Source: JASGDC01 sp047608145 (GTDB taxonomy: Bacteria; Actinomycetota; Actinomycetes; Actinomycetales; Micrococcaceae). From it: 19,977 nt of DNA. Shown here in pieces: positions 8,601 to 15,704 of the stretch. A program made the position numbers and the translations under genes. The stretch lies in NCBI GenBank assembly GCA_047608145.1, contig JASGDC010000008.1:1-19977 (forward strand), written 5' to 3'. The notes under the pieces were generated by a model. The model was not told the DNA's origin. It saw nothing but the letters and a program-made list of their open reading frames with translations, and made no database searches. The first letter of the stretch is position 1; every line of letters begins with the position of its first letter.

Positions 8601-8993
8601 GCCATACTCTCTAACAATGCCTTGTGCGTAAGAGTGATAAGTAGAGGTTGTAGGAGTAGCTTGCATCAGATCTGCTTCAATCACTCCAGCATTAGCTAAG
8701 TTTTGCAAGTTATCTTGAACACGCTTTGACAGCTCTGTAGCAGCTTTCTTAGTGAAGGTAACTCCTAGTATTTCTTCTGGTCTCGCCAAACCATTTACAA
8801 CTAGATACATAACTCTAGCTGACATAGTTTCAGTCTTACCAGAACCAGCGCCAGCAACTACTAGTTGTGGTTCTAATGAACCAACAATTATCTTTTTTTG
8901 TTCCTCAGTCGGTGGAAATTCTTTTCCTAAAATTTCTGAAATCTGCTCGGTAGATAATTCTGTTTTTTTCATATTATTAGTTTTTGCTTTCAT
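5631..8993 (-). CDS. adnB: AdnB subunit of AdnAB helicase-nuclease (RecB-family nuclease domain)
   Basis: A 1120-aa UvrD-like motor fused to a RecB-type nuclease. With AdnA it should resect DNA double-strand breaks for homologous recombination, as the mycobacterial AdnAB heterodimer does. Motor motifs are complete: GAGSGKT (48-54), DEFQDT (282-287), GDPNQSIYGWRGA (309-321), a motif V STIHGAKGLEW near 680, and RRLAYVAYTRAK near 785. The C-terminal nuclease shows GNAFHEW (around 960), GRID (1030-1033), VDWKTG with Asp1046 and Lys1048, and QLATY (1063-1067), so it looks catalytically intact. The ATG overlaps the adnA stop as ATGA, with only a weak AGG upstream, implying translational coupling. 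A second Met at residue 8 is possible. The end lies in the palindrome shared with the convergent gene. Confidence 0.92.
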   Translation of the reverse strand: MKAKTNNMKKTELSTEQISEILGKEFPPTEEQKKIIVGSLEPQLVVAGAGSGKTETMSARVMYLVVNGLARPEEILGVTFTKKAATELSKRVQDNLQNLANAGVIEADLMQATPTTSTYHSYAQGIVREYGVQLGYESDTKLISPTDTWLLSKKIVDEYTGETSHIKAAQSTLYDEVVNFSSQCAEHLKTPTEVKEYIEDILDRYEKLPPGVNRENALDRDFSLKLKTKITIAELAEELQAEKATRGEMDFGDLISLAAAIAKKIPQAGKAERSKYKVVLLDEFQDTSVAQMQLFRKLFGADHAMTAVGDPNQSIYGWRGASAGGMQRFINAFGSASKPISPDNLSTSWRNTTKILDAANKIVNYKDPEEAQIVDVLDSAGAGILKVDTLKPRENSPNGEVWHGRFETDKAEAEAIADFIAQRWHNRSTKRKENDPLTFSVLCRRRARFNAIEEALAARDIPTEIIGLAGLLDTPEVIDLVAMLKVLSDLENPSSLMRVLMGARWRISPADLNALNIWARDLSSKAPQVFTSKTPEGYIPEPVDNYSLVEAIDGLPHDYTKLDTDKYDLSEIAHERLCALATELRELRAFQNLELPEFVYKVMTKIRLDIEIAVKPSGSSITGIRHLNEFLDVTQDFYEGNGGSLVDFLLWLEAAKAKENGLTMPEQEASKEAVQISTIHGAKGLEWDVVVVPELNENTFPKVESNDWITNLAQIPWEQRGDAKELPRWSLEQVPQTKRAWAEAWGYNGKPKKDEAETREHETKTKNSLKNKSKCYGEKEERRLAYVAYTRAKSVLVLTSFAFVSTAKSKRQVSRYLTELELGNENILPGSIAEEEIPDTNPLVEDENIITAVWPYDPLGPRRDAIASAAEAINENLKNGIANEIIETDDEKILGWRENIAEVFARAEADKPDNSVPFPTRVSASSVYKLVNDPEKFAKEVRRPMPQRPYRGAELGNAFHEWVEDFYAQKGQIKLNISMIDDPEIEDTAGIVSADAIANFKNSHWANESNNIVEIEAPIEFSLNGVTIIGRIDVIFKEDDGYRIVDWKTGEPSKSKDKEYAMQLATYRVAYAKLKGIDPSKIKATLYFVDVDQDKDIDEDKLLSQEKLEGMINDIMVNDE

Positions 8994-11900
8994 AGTTCAG
9001 TAACCTGCTTCCCTAAGCAAAGTGGGCAGACTTCCGATACATCACATGGATAATTGCGATTGTAATTATTTGCATTAAGATCATGACGAGCTTCAAAGTT
9101 AGGACCTCGCATTAATTTAGCAGCTTCGATAACTCTCTCAGTAAATTCGGCCTTTTTGTCATCACTTAATGATTCTTGGAATACCCGTGGTAGCTTTACA
9201 TTTTTCGAACCAATCTGAGCAATAGCAGCACCGCCAGTTTCATTACCAAGAGACTCTTTAAAACCGCCTTTTTCAACAGCTAATTGATAACCTAGTAGTT
9301 GTTGATGTTCTTCAGTATCAGCTTTAGACGGGGCATTTTTACCAGTTTTTAAATCTACTACGACTAGTTTGCCCGCTGCATCACGTTCTAAACGGTCAAC
9401 TTTACCATGCAAAATCACTTTATCTGCAATCTTAGCTTCAAAAGGTTCTTCTCGACGTAATAATTTTCGTTGCTCTTTCATCATTTGTTTAACATAGTCA
9501 ACATAGAAATCCATCATCTTTTCAGCACGTTCAAGCTCTTTTTGCTCTGCCCAACTTTCAGTACGCCCTAACTCATGCCAACGATTATTAAGATGGAGTT
9601 TCAACTCTGTACGTAACTCTTCAAGTTTAGAAGTAACATTCTCTTCAGGCTCATTAATATCTTGAGTAATGGCATGCGCCAAATTACCTAAGTTACGCTT
9701 ATCATCGCTAGAAGCTGTACCACCTACTCGATCTACTAACCAACATAGTGGGCAATCATGAATTTGTTCAATCTTACTTGGTGATACCCGAATCTCATCA
9801 GTTTCTGCATAAAAAGGTTTATTAGAAGAAATGTCCATGTAACCCCACCATTGCGCTGGGTCAGCTCCTGGAATATTTCTCTTAGTTAACTCTGTCAACA
9901 ATCGTATTGCTTCTGCTTTCCGAACCTGAACTTTTTCAGAAGTATCAGGATCTTCTAGAACTTGACGTAATTCAATAACCATAGTTTTGGCATTAAGAGG
10001 CTTTGGTACTTTAATCTTTTCCACGGCAGTCTCTTGTTTTAGAATTCCAGAAACTTGAAATAACAAACTAGAAACTTGATGTTCTTCAGTAGAAACTGCA
10101 GTCAAACTTACCAGTTTCTTGGCACGAGACAGTGCAGCTAAAAATAGCCTCAGTTCATCACGGTATGTGTCATCTCTTTTTTCTTTATAAGACAGTAAAT
10201 CATTACCAGTGACTGCACTAACTAGCTCATCTTGCCCTAATAAGTCTTGCGCCAACATAGTTGCTGGCCAACGACCTTCTTGTAAAGCAGGTAGGAAAAC
10301 ATAGTCAAACTCGCGCCCCATAACACCAGCTGGAGTTAATAAAGCTACCCCTAAGTCTTTAGTCATACTACGTTTAGCAATACTATCTTCTGGTATTTCT
10401 TGGCCATTCATATATGTAATAAAGTCATCAATCCTCAGTTTTTCATTCGCTGAGTGTCGTTGGGCAATAGAAAATAACGCTACTACGCTGTCTAGGTAAT
10501 AATCGGCAATACCACTATCTTCACCACCGTTTAAAGCGTCATCTTTCCATGCTTTTGCCTTTTTGCTGGCTTCCCAAACTTCCCACAAAGCACTATTAAT
10601 ACTAAGTTCTTTATCAGCTCGAGCTTTTTGTGCAGCATCTAGCATTGCATAAAATCTCGTTAACTTTTTCTTACGTCCGCTAAACTTTTCATCATTTTTC
10701 TTAGTTTTATGTAAATCTAAGTCGAATAAACTCGGATCTATTAAAGCTTTAACTAATAAAATATCTGATGAAGAATAATCAGTATTTTCACGACTTTTTT
10801 TACGAAGCTGAGTTTTCATCCTACGAATATCAACTTCAGATGCATTTATATAAACATTCTTTAAAAACTTTTGAATTAGTTCGCTTAATTCTTCAATTTC
10901 ATTTTCAGGTAATTCTAATTCCTTATCAGAAAGTTCAGTTGCTTTTTGCGCTAATAAAAATATATCTAAAAGTGGCCATACTGCAGCTTCAGCTTTCAAT
11001 GGAACTTCTGCTTGTGGAAGTTCTAAAGGAATATCTGCTCTACTTAAAGTTCGTTTAAACCTGTTTAATTCTCGGTAGTCACGAACAATTACTCCACAAT
11101 TACTCCATGGCACATTTTGTTTAACATGTAACTTTGTTAACTGTTCTGTAAGGTAGTGTTCTTCAGCAATTTCTGAGGAAAATACTTTAGTTTTTATCTT
11201 ACCTAAATCTTTAGCTAAAAATTTAACCTCTGAACGACGTGCACCACTATCTTGTGCAGGCAACTTGTCACTTAACTTTGAATTAACTAACTCAATCTCG
11301 CCAGAAAAACGGAAAGCTGTATTTAGAGTCTCTTCTGCAAAAGGCAGTTTTAATTCATCAGCAAATAAGTCCCGATAAATCCTAAAGTTATTTGGATATG
11401 CACCACGGAATCCTTCCACAGTTACATCTGGATTAAAACAAGCAAGCAAGTTGGTATCTTTAGTCACCAATAACTCTAATAATTCTAGACTGGCTGAGTT
11501 AATATCGTGAGCATCATCAATTAAAATATTTCGGTAACGATTTTGCATTTCATATCTAAACTCTTGGTCTAGTTTTAACACCTCAACAGCTGCACGTAAT
11601 AATTGTGAAGGAGTGTAAGCACCTGCATACTTATCATCATTAGCAAGTCGTTCTAGATATTCCTTATAAACTTGCGCCAATGCTTCCCATAGCTGCTTTT
11701 TATTCTCATTTGATTTCGCATATTCTACTAATTTTGTTGAGTTTACCCCATGTTCAATACAACGATCAAAAAACCTACGTACCTTATCTCGGAAAGTTTT
11801 CGTGGCTATTGCGTCTTCATACCCTTCAGGCCAACTAATAACTCCAAAAGTATCATCCTCTGAAAAAGTCTGTAAAATTTCAGCAAGTATAATATCTTGC

Positions 11901-12355
11901 TCTGGGCCCGTAATTAATTTAGTCTTTACTGCTTTACTTTCAGCTATTTTTTGGACATGAGATGTTTTTAATACTTCAAAGGCAACGGCTTGCCAAGTCT
12001 TTACCATTGGTAATGAGATATCGACATGAGTACTCTCAGCTAGTTTATTTCTAAGTGAAACACCTCGGACACGAGTAGGTACTAATACTATTGTTTCTTC
12101 TACTTTTCCAGCTTTACCAAGTTCTATAGCACGTTCGTTAATTATCGTAGTTTTACCAGTTCCAGCTATACCTTTTACTAACTGAATTGTTGGTTTTTCA
12201 GGAATCAAAACTAACTTTTGTTGTTGCTTAGTTAATTTTATTTTTTGGTCTTGTCTCTCTGGTTTAATGAAATGAGGTGCTTTAATGCTCACCCTACTAC
12301 CTGACCTTTCTCTAGAACTTTGAGCATAGCTACATGGCTCAGATGTAATATTCAT
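8990..12355 (-). CDS. adnA: AdnA subunit of AdnAB helicase-nuclease (degenerate motor, Fe-S type nuclease)
   Basis: A 1121-aa partner of AdnB. The N-terminal motor has Walker A GIAGTGKT (62-69), but Walker B reads LIDDAHD (around 278-284) instead of DEFQD, motif III lacks QSIYG (CFNPDVTVEGFRGA), and motifs V and VI are diverged (TPAGVMGREF; LAALSRAKK). The nuclease part retains GNLAHA, GKVDR, VVDLKTGK and HQQLLGY. Cysteines in CPLCW (around 867-870) plus C1104, C1110 and C1113 at the C-terminus match the pattern of an Fe-S cluster pinning a RecB-family nuclease (AddB-like). This fits a subunit whose motor is secondary to AdnB's. The start is uncertain: a -10-like TATACT directly touches the ATG at 12355, while an in-frame GTG at 12292 with AGG motifs upstream would give 1100 aa. 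Confidence 0.88.
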   Translation of the reverse strand: MNITSEPCSYAQSSRERSGSRVSIKAPHFIKPERQDQKIKLTKQQQKLVLIPEKPTIQLVKGIAGTGKTTIINERAIELGKAGKVEETIVLVPTRVRGVSLRNKLAESTHVDISLPMVKTWQAVAFEVLKTSHVQKIAESKAVKTKLITGPEQDIILAEILQTFSEDDTFGVISWPEGYEDAIATKTFRDKVRRFFDRCIEHGVNSTKLVEYAKSNENKKQLWEALAQVYKEYLERLANDDKYAGAYTPSQLLRAAVEVLKLDQEFRYEMQNRYRNILIDDAHDINSASLELLELLVTKDTNLLACFNPDVTVEGFRGAYPNNFRIYRDLFADELKLPFAEETLNTAFRFSGEIELVNSKLSDKLPAQDSGARRSEVKFLAKDLGKIKTKVFSSEIAEEHYLTEQLTKLHVKQNVPWSNCGVIVRDYRELNRFKRTLSRADIPLELPQAEVPLKAEAAVWPLLDIFLLAQKATELSDKELELPENEIEELSELIQKFLKNVYINASEVDIRRMKTQLRKKSRENTDYSSSDILLVKALIDPSLFDLDLHKTKKNDEKFSGRKKKLTRFYAMLDAAQKARADKELSINSALWEVWEASKKAKAWKDDALNGGEDSGIADYYLDSVVALFSIAQRHSANEKLRIDDFITYMNGQEIPEDSIAKRSMTKDLGVALLTPAGVMGREFDYVFLPALQEGRWPATMLAQDLLGQDELVSAVTGNDLLSYKEKRDDTYRDELRLFLAALSRAKKLVSLTAVSTEEHQVSSLLFQVSGILKQETAVEKIKVPKPLNAKTMVIELRQVLEDPDTSEKVQVRKAEAIRLLTELTKRNIPGADPAQWWGYMDISSNKPFYAETDEIRVSPSKIEQIHDCPLCWLVDRVGGTASSDDKRNLGNLAHAITQDINEPEENVTSKLEELRTELKLHLNNRWHELGRTESWAEQKELERAEKMMDFYVDYVKQMMKEQRKLLRREEPFEAKIADKVILHGKVDRLERDAAGKLVVVDLKTGKNAPSKADTEEHQQLLGYQLAVEKGGFKESLGNETGGAAIAQIGSKNVKLPRVFQESLSDDKKAEFTERVIEAAKLMRGPNFEARHDLNANNYNRNYPCDVSEVCPLCLGKQVTEL

Positions 12356-12439
12356 AGTATAGGGCTAAACTACGACAAAATATAATTCGGAAAATCAATC
12401 CTAGGTGTTTTGTCAGCTCTATCCCGTAAAATAAAAATC
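12356..12439. promoter_or_regulatory. Divergent promoter region between adnA and the exonuclease gene
   Basis: This short gap holds -10-like elements both ways: TATAAT at 12381-12386 (plus), TAAAAT at 12427-12432 (plus, exactly seven bases before the exonuclease ATG at 12440), and TATACT at 12361-12356 (minus, touching the adnA ATG). No convincing -35 or Shine-Dalgarno is seen for either gene. The TAAAAT spacing suggests leaderless transcription of the exonuclease gene. Confidence 0.4.
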
Positions 12440-13159
12440 ATGAAGAATTGGTACGAATCGCCCAGAGCCTGTTTTGATATAGAAACTACCGGCGCAGATC
12501 CTAAAACTGCACGTATTGTAACTGCTTCCCTAATTTTATGTGATGCAGCAGGAAATCCAGATAAAACTTTAGAATTACTAGCAGATCCAGGTGTTGAAAT
12601 ACCTACACAAGCAACTGCAGTTCATGGAATTACCACTGAACAAGCTCAACAAGATGGGCAACACATTCAGTTTGTTATTGAACAAATAGTTGATGCTTTA
12701 GATGAGCTATTTGAGCGTAATATTCCAGTTATTGCCTATAATGCAGTATATGATTTCACAGTCTTGCTGTATGAATGTGCACGTCATGAAGTCATGCCAC
12801 CAGAAAAGATTGCACCGGTAATTGATCCATTTGTAATCGATAAGCAAGCAGATCCTTACCGCAAAGGACGTAGAACTCTCACAGCCCTGTGTGAGCTATA
12901 TAATATCAATCTTGAACATGCCCACACTTCTGCAGATGATGCACTAGCTGCACTAAAACTTGCAGATAAGATGGCACAAAAATACCGTGACTATTTATCA
13001 GTTCCTGTACCAAAACTACATGACGAACAAAAACAATGGAAAGCGTTACAGAGTAAATCTTTCGAAGACTACCTTAAAAAGACTGGTAAGTTCACCGAAG
13101 AAATCGACCCTACTTGGCCAGCAATATATCCAGAACAATTTGAAGATTTGGAATATTAA
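12440..13159 (+). CDS. DEDDh-type 3'-5' exonuclease (DnaQ/RNase T superfamily)
   Basis: A 239-aa 3'-5' exonuclease of the DnaQ-like superfamily. Catalytic residues are all visible: Asp13 and Glu15 in FDIETTG, Asp105 in YNAVYDF, and His162 with Asp167 in HTSADD, the DEDDh signature for two-metal hydrolysis. I chose ATG 12440 over a TTG at 12410, because the resulting MKNWYESPRACFDIETTG matches the usual N-terminus of actinobacterial homologues and TAAAAT sits at leaderless spacing. It is a stand-alone exonuclease, not fused to a polymerase, so proofreading or DNA-repair trimming are both possible. Its stop TAA overlaps the stop of the convergent MFS gene within the palindrome TTAA (13156-13159), leaving no room for an intergenic terminator. 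Confidence 0.85.
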   Translation: MKNWYESPRACFDIETTGADPKTARIVTASLILCDAAGNPDKTLELLADPGVEIPTQATAVHGITTEQAQQDGQHIQFVIEQIVDALDELFERNIPVIAYNAVYDFTVLLYECARHEVMPPEKIAPVIDPFVIDKQADPYRKGRRTLTALCELYNINLEHAHTSADDALAALKLADKMAQKYRDYLSVPVPKLHDEQKQWKALQSKSFEDYLKKTGKFTEEIDPTWPAIYPEQFEDLEY

Positions 13160-14448
13160 GGCTTTGGCGCCCTAGCATCGTAATCTCTGAAGCTCTTAAA
13201 ACGCAACATTAGGCTATAAATAAGAGCTACGATGATAATGCCACCAAATAGTTGTGGCATCCAAAGCAAACCTAAACTCGCTACTAGACCTACATAAAAG
13301 TCACCAGCTCTAGGTCCACCTGTAACTACTACCATATATAAACCTTGGATACGACCACGCATGCCATCAGGTACTGCAGCTTGCATAATAGTAGACCTAT
13401 AAATACCACTGATATTATCTGCAACACCAGAAATTATAGTTACGATTACAGCTACTATTAGTAGTCCCCAACGCACATCACTAAAGCTAGTCGAATGAGT
13501 GTGATTACCCATACCTAATAGGATTACTACTCCAAAAACAAAAATTGAAACACCGTAAGCAGCTACTGCATGTACTATCGCTTGCCCTTGCTTGTTTACC
13601 CTAGTGATTTGCCCAGACACTAGGCTGGAAATAAAAACTCCAATTGCACTGGCAGAGCTTAAAATACCTACTGTTACTGCACCACCACCAATTACTAGTG
13701 CACCAACAGCTGGGAAAATTGATTTTGGGTTACCAAAAACCATGGCGACAATATCAGCTAAGAAAGCCATCTTAATATTTGGAGATTTCTTTAAGAACTT
13801 TAAACCATCAATTACTGAGCGAATTGGATTAGTGCCTTTATTTTCTGCCTGTGGTGGAATAGCTGGCAGCATAAACACTCCAATAAATGAAGCTGTAAAG
13901 AGTATTACATCAGTTAGATAAGCCCAACCAAAACCACCTAGACTAGCAATAACACCACCTAGTGCAGGACCAAGTGTGATACCTGCCCCCATTGATAAAC
14001 CACGCAAAGCAGCAGCTGCTGCCAATTTATCATAAGGCAATAGTCTTGGCGTAATAGCACTATTAGCAGCTTGCATTACCACTGCAGCCACTTGTTGAAT
14101 CGTAGTAAGCGCGTAATAAATCCATAAAACTTCTTGCTTAGTAAAAGCAGCAGTAGCTAATCCAGCACTCATTAACCAAGTAATAATTCCGCTATATAAG
14201 CTAACTTTACGTTTATCAAACCGATCTACTAGCGTGCCACCGTAAAGCCCAGAAAGAATCATTGGCACCAATGCAATAGTGCCAACTAAAGCAACAGCCA
14301 TAGTGGAATGAGTAATATCATAAACTTGCACGCCTACAACAGTTAAAGTCATTTGGGCGCCAATTAGTGAAATCGCACCACCAATAAAAACTCGTGCAAA
14401 TGTTGGACTTGTTTTAAGTGGTGATAAATCAATTAATAAGTTCTTCAT
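13156..14448 (-). CDS. MFS transporter, EntS / MFS_3-like exporter
   Basis: A 430-aa, highly hydrophobic major facilitator protein, the usual length for 12 membrane helices. The loop after helix 2 reads GGTLVDRFDKRKV, the MFS motif A form (G-x3-D-R-x-x-R/K-R). The overall pattern, including GAISLIGAQMTLTVVGVQVYD near the N-terminus and ALGGVIASLGGFGWAYLTDVILF mid-protein, resembles the MFS_3 / enterobactin-exporter (EntS) branch. Substrate is unknown; relatives export siderophores or drugs, but no siderophore genes are nearby. The ATG at 14448 has no strong Shine-Dalgarno. The hairpin at 14498-14544 lies just upstream and may insulate the gene from glyA-folD readthrough. Confidence 0.85.
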   Translation of the reverse strand: MKNLLIDLSPLKTSPTFARVFIGGAISLIGAQMTLTVVGVQVYDITHSTMAVALVGTIALVPMILSGLYGGTLVDRFDKRKVSLYSGIITWLMSAGLATAAFTKQEVLWIYYALTTIQQVAAVVMQAANSAITPRLLPYDKLAAAAALRGLSMGAGITLGPALGGVIASLGGFGWAYLTDVILFTASFIGVFMLPAIPPQAENKGTNPIRSVIDGLKFLKKSPNIKMAFLADIVAMVFGNPKSIFPAVGALVIGGGAVTVGILSSASAIGVFISSLVSGQITRVNKQGQAIVHAVAAYGVSIFVFGVVILLGMGNHTHSTSFSDVRWGLLIVAVIVTIISGVADNISGIYRSTIMQAAVPDGMRGRIQGLYMVVVTGGPRAGDFYVGLVASLGLLWMPQLFGGIIIVALIYSLMLRFKSFRDYDARAPKP

Positions 14449-14497
14449 TACTATTTGTAGTACCTATATAACTAGACTTTAACTTTGATATAAAACA

Positions 14498-14544
14498 AGA
14501 GCCCGCAACCAATTGCTTCCCCTCATCTGGTTACGGGCTCTTTT
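14498..14544 (-). terminator. Strong hairpin, likely terminator of glyA-folD (possibly bidirectional)
   Basis: AGAGCCCGCAACCA (14498-14511) pairs with TGGTTACGGGCTCT (14528-14541) over 13 of 14 positions. On the minus strand TTGTTTTA follows, fitting termination of glyA-folD transcripts about 280 bases after the folD stop. On the plus strand TTTT follows at 14541-14544, so it could also end a short plus-strand transcript, although no plus-strand gene precedes it. Confidence 0.6.
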
Positions 14545-14569
14545 AATATATTAACAACTTTTTCAGAAT

Positions 14570-14803
14570 ATGCAAAGTCGAAAGACAACAAAAGGCGCAA
14601 CTACATTTTACGCATATATCAAAGATCTGAATTTTCTTAATTCAGTTAGAAGTGGAGTCATAAAATTCTGTGCAGCTGACAAATTAAAGGTAAAGTTACA
14701 TACCGAGCAAAAACTGACTTCTAATGGTTTAAAAGCAGACATCATAGTAGAAGAAGTATTAAAACATCATTCAGGTTCTACCCAAAATGAAATACTTGCC
14801 TAA
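14570..14803 (+). CDS. Small orphan protein, 77 aa, resembling a detached C-terminal beta-rich domain
   Basis: ATG to TAA with no clear Shine-Dalgarno; TATATT at 14548-14553 may be a -10. The sequence has a protein-like alternation of hydrophobic and polar residues: TTFYAYIKDLNFL, then SGVIKFCAADKLKVKL, then TSNGLKADIIVEEVLKHH. This pattern (F-x-A-x-I-x-D-x-x-FL ... F-x-x-x-D-x-L-x-V-x-L ... GL-x-x-x-x-x-V-x-x-VL-x-H) recalls, from memory, a small domain found at the C-terminus of larger bacterial and mobile-element proteins, so this may be a stand-alone copy or a remnant of one. An in-frame TAA lies 18 bases before the ATG, so no longer form exists here. It is antisense to the untranslated tail of glyA-folD. 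Function unknown. Confidence 0.5.
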   Translation: MQSRKTTKGATTFYAYIKDLNFLNSVRSGVIKFCAADKLKVKLHTEQKLTSNGLKADIIVEEVLKHHSGSTQNEILA

Positions 14804-14819
14804 TAAAACCAACCTCAAA

Positions 14820-15704
14820 TTAGTTTGTTTGTTCTGCAGTTTCTACTACATTTGATAGTAACATCGCCCGAGTCATTGGACCGACACCACCAGGATTTGG
14901 CGATAACCAAGAAGCTACATTTGCTACCTCTGGTTCCACATCACCAAGTAGTTTAGCTTTACCACCGTCAGAATCTTCAACACGACTAACGCCTACATCT
15001 AGCACAATAACAGCTGACTTAAGGTCTTTAGCTTTAATCATATGTGCTGAACCTGCAGCTGCAATTACTACATCTGCTTGTTTTAAGTGACCTGATAAGT
15101 CTTCTGTACCAGTATGAGTAAGAGTTACTGTCGCATTAATATTACGGCGAGCTAACAATAATCCAATAGAGCGTCCTACCGTAACACCTCTACCTACTAC
15201 TACTACATGTTTACCTTTAAGATCTATATCATACCGCAACATTAAATCAATAATGCCCCGAGGAGTACAAGGTAACGGTGTCGTAATCTTATCGTTCACA
15301 TTAAGCACTAAACGTCCCAAATTCATTGGATGCAGCCCATCAGCATCCTTTTCTGGAGCGATAGCTTCTAATACTCTGTTGGTATTAATATGCTTTGGCA
15401 GCGGTAATTGCACAATATACCCAGTTACTTTTGCATCTTTGTTTAACTCATCGAGAACTTTAAGTAACTCTGCTTCTGAAATATCTTCAGGTAAATCTTT
15501 ACGAATTGAAGCTATACCAACCTGTTCACAGTCGCGGTGTTTTCCTGCTACATAAACTTTAGAACCTGAGTCTTCACCTACTAAAACTGTACCTAAACCT
15601 GGAGTGATACCTTTTTCTTTTAATGCTGCAACTCGCTCTTTAAGTTCAGCTTTAATCTCTGCTGCGGTCTTTTTACCGTCTAATACTTTTGCTTGGTCTA
15701 CCAT
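14820..15704 (-). CDS. folD: FolD: methylene-THF dehydrogenase / methenyl-THF cyclohydrolase
   Basis: A 294-aa cytosolic bifunctional enzyme that converts 5,10-methylene-THF to 5,10-methenyl-THF with NADP and then to 10-formyl-THF. Seen: the catalytic Tyr51 and Lys55 in SKVYVAGK, TGYIVQLPLPKHI, EKDADGLHPMN, PCTPRGI, the nucleotide-binding segment VVVGRGVTVGRSIGLLL, and the C-terminal signature SPNPGGVGPMTRAMLLSN. The GRGVTVGR variant is typical of Actinobacteria, which support the taxonomic reading. Its ATG overlaps the end of glyA by seven bases, so the two genes are co-transcribed and probably translationally coupled; both act on the same folate pool. Confidence 0.95.
   Translation of the reverse strand: MVDQAKVLDGKKTAAEIKAELKERVAALKEKGITPGLGTVLVGEDSGSKVYVAGKHRDCEQVGIASIRKDLPEDISEAELLKVLDELNKDAKVTGYIVQLPLPKHINTNRVLEAIAPEKDADGLHPMNLGRLVLNVNDKITTPLPCTPRGIIDLMLRYDIDLKGKHVVVVGRGVTVGRSIGLLLARRNINATVTLTHTGTEDLSGHLKQADVVIAAAGSAHMIKAKDLKSAVIVLDVGVSRVEDSDGGKAKLLGDVEPEVANVASWLSPNPGGVGPMTRAMLLSNVVETAEQTN

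Noticed and set aside
10768..11058. Plus-strand ORF of 96 codons inside adnA
   Set aside because: Antisense shadow in a region of adnA that is continuous with recognised motifs; Leu/Gln/Tyr-rich translation typical of reverse-frame artefacts.
8990..12355. adnA as a frameshifted or decaying helicase
   Set aside because: The reading frame is continuous over the full family length with nuclease motifs kept; weak motor motifs fit a subunit-specific divergence rather than decay.
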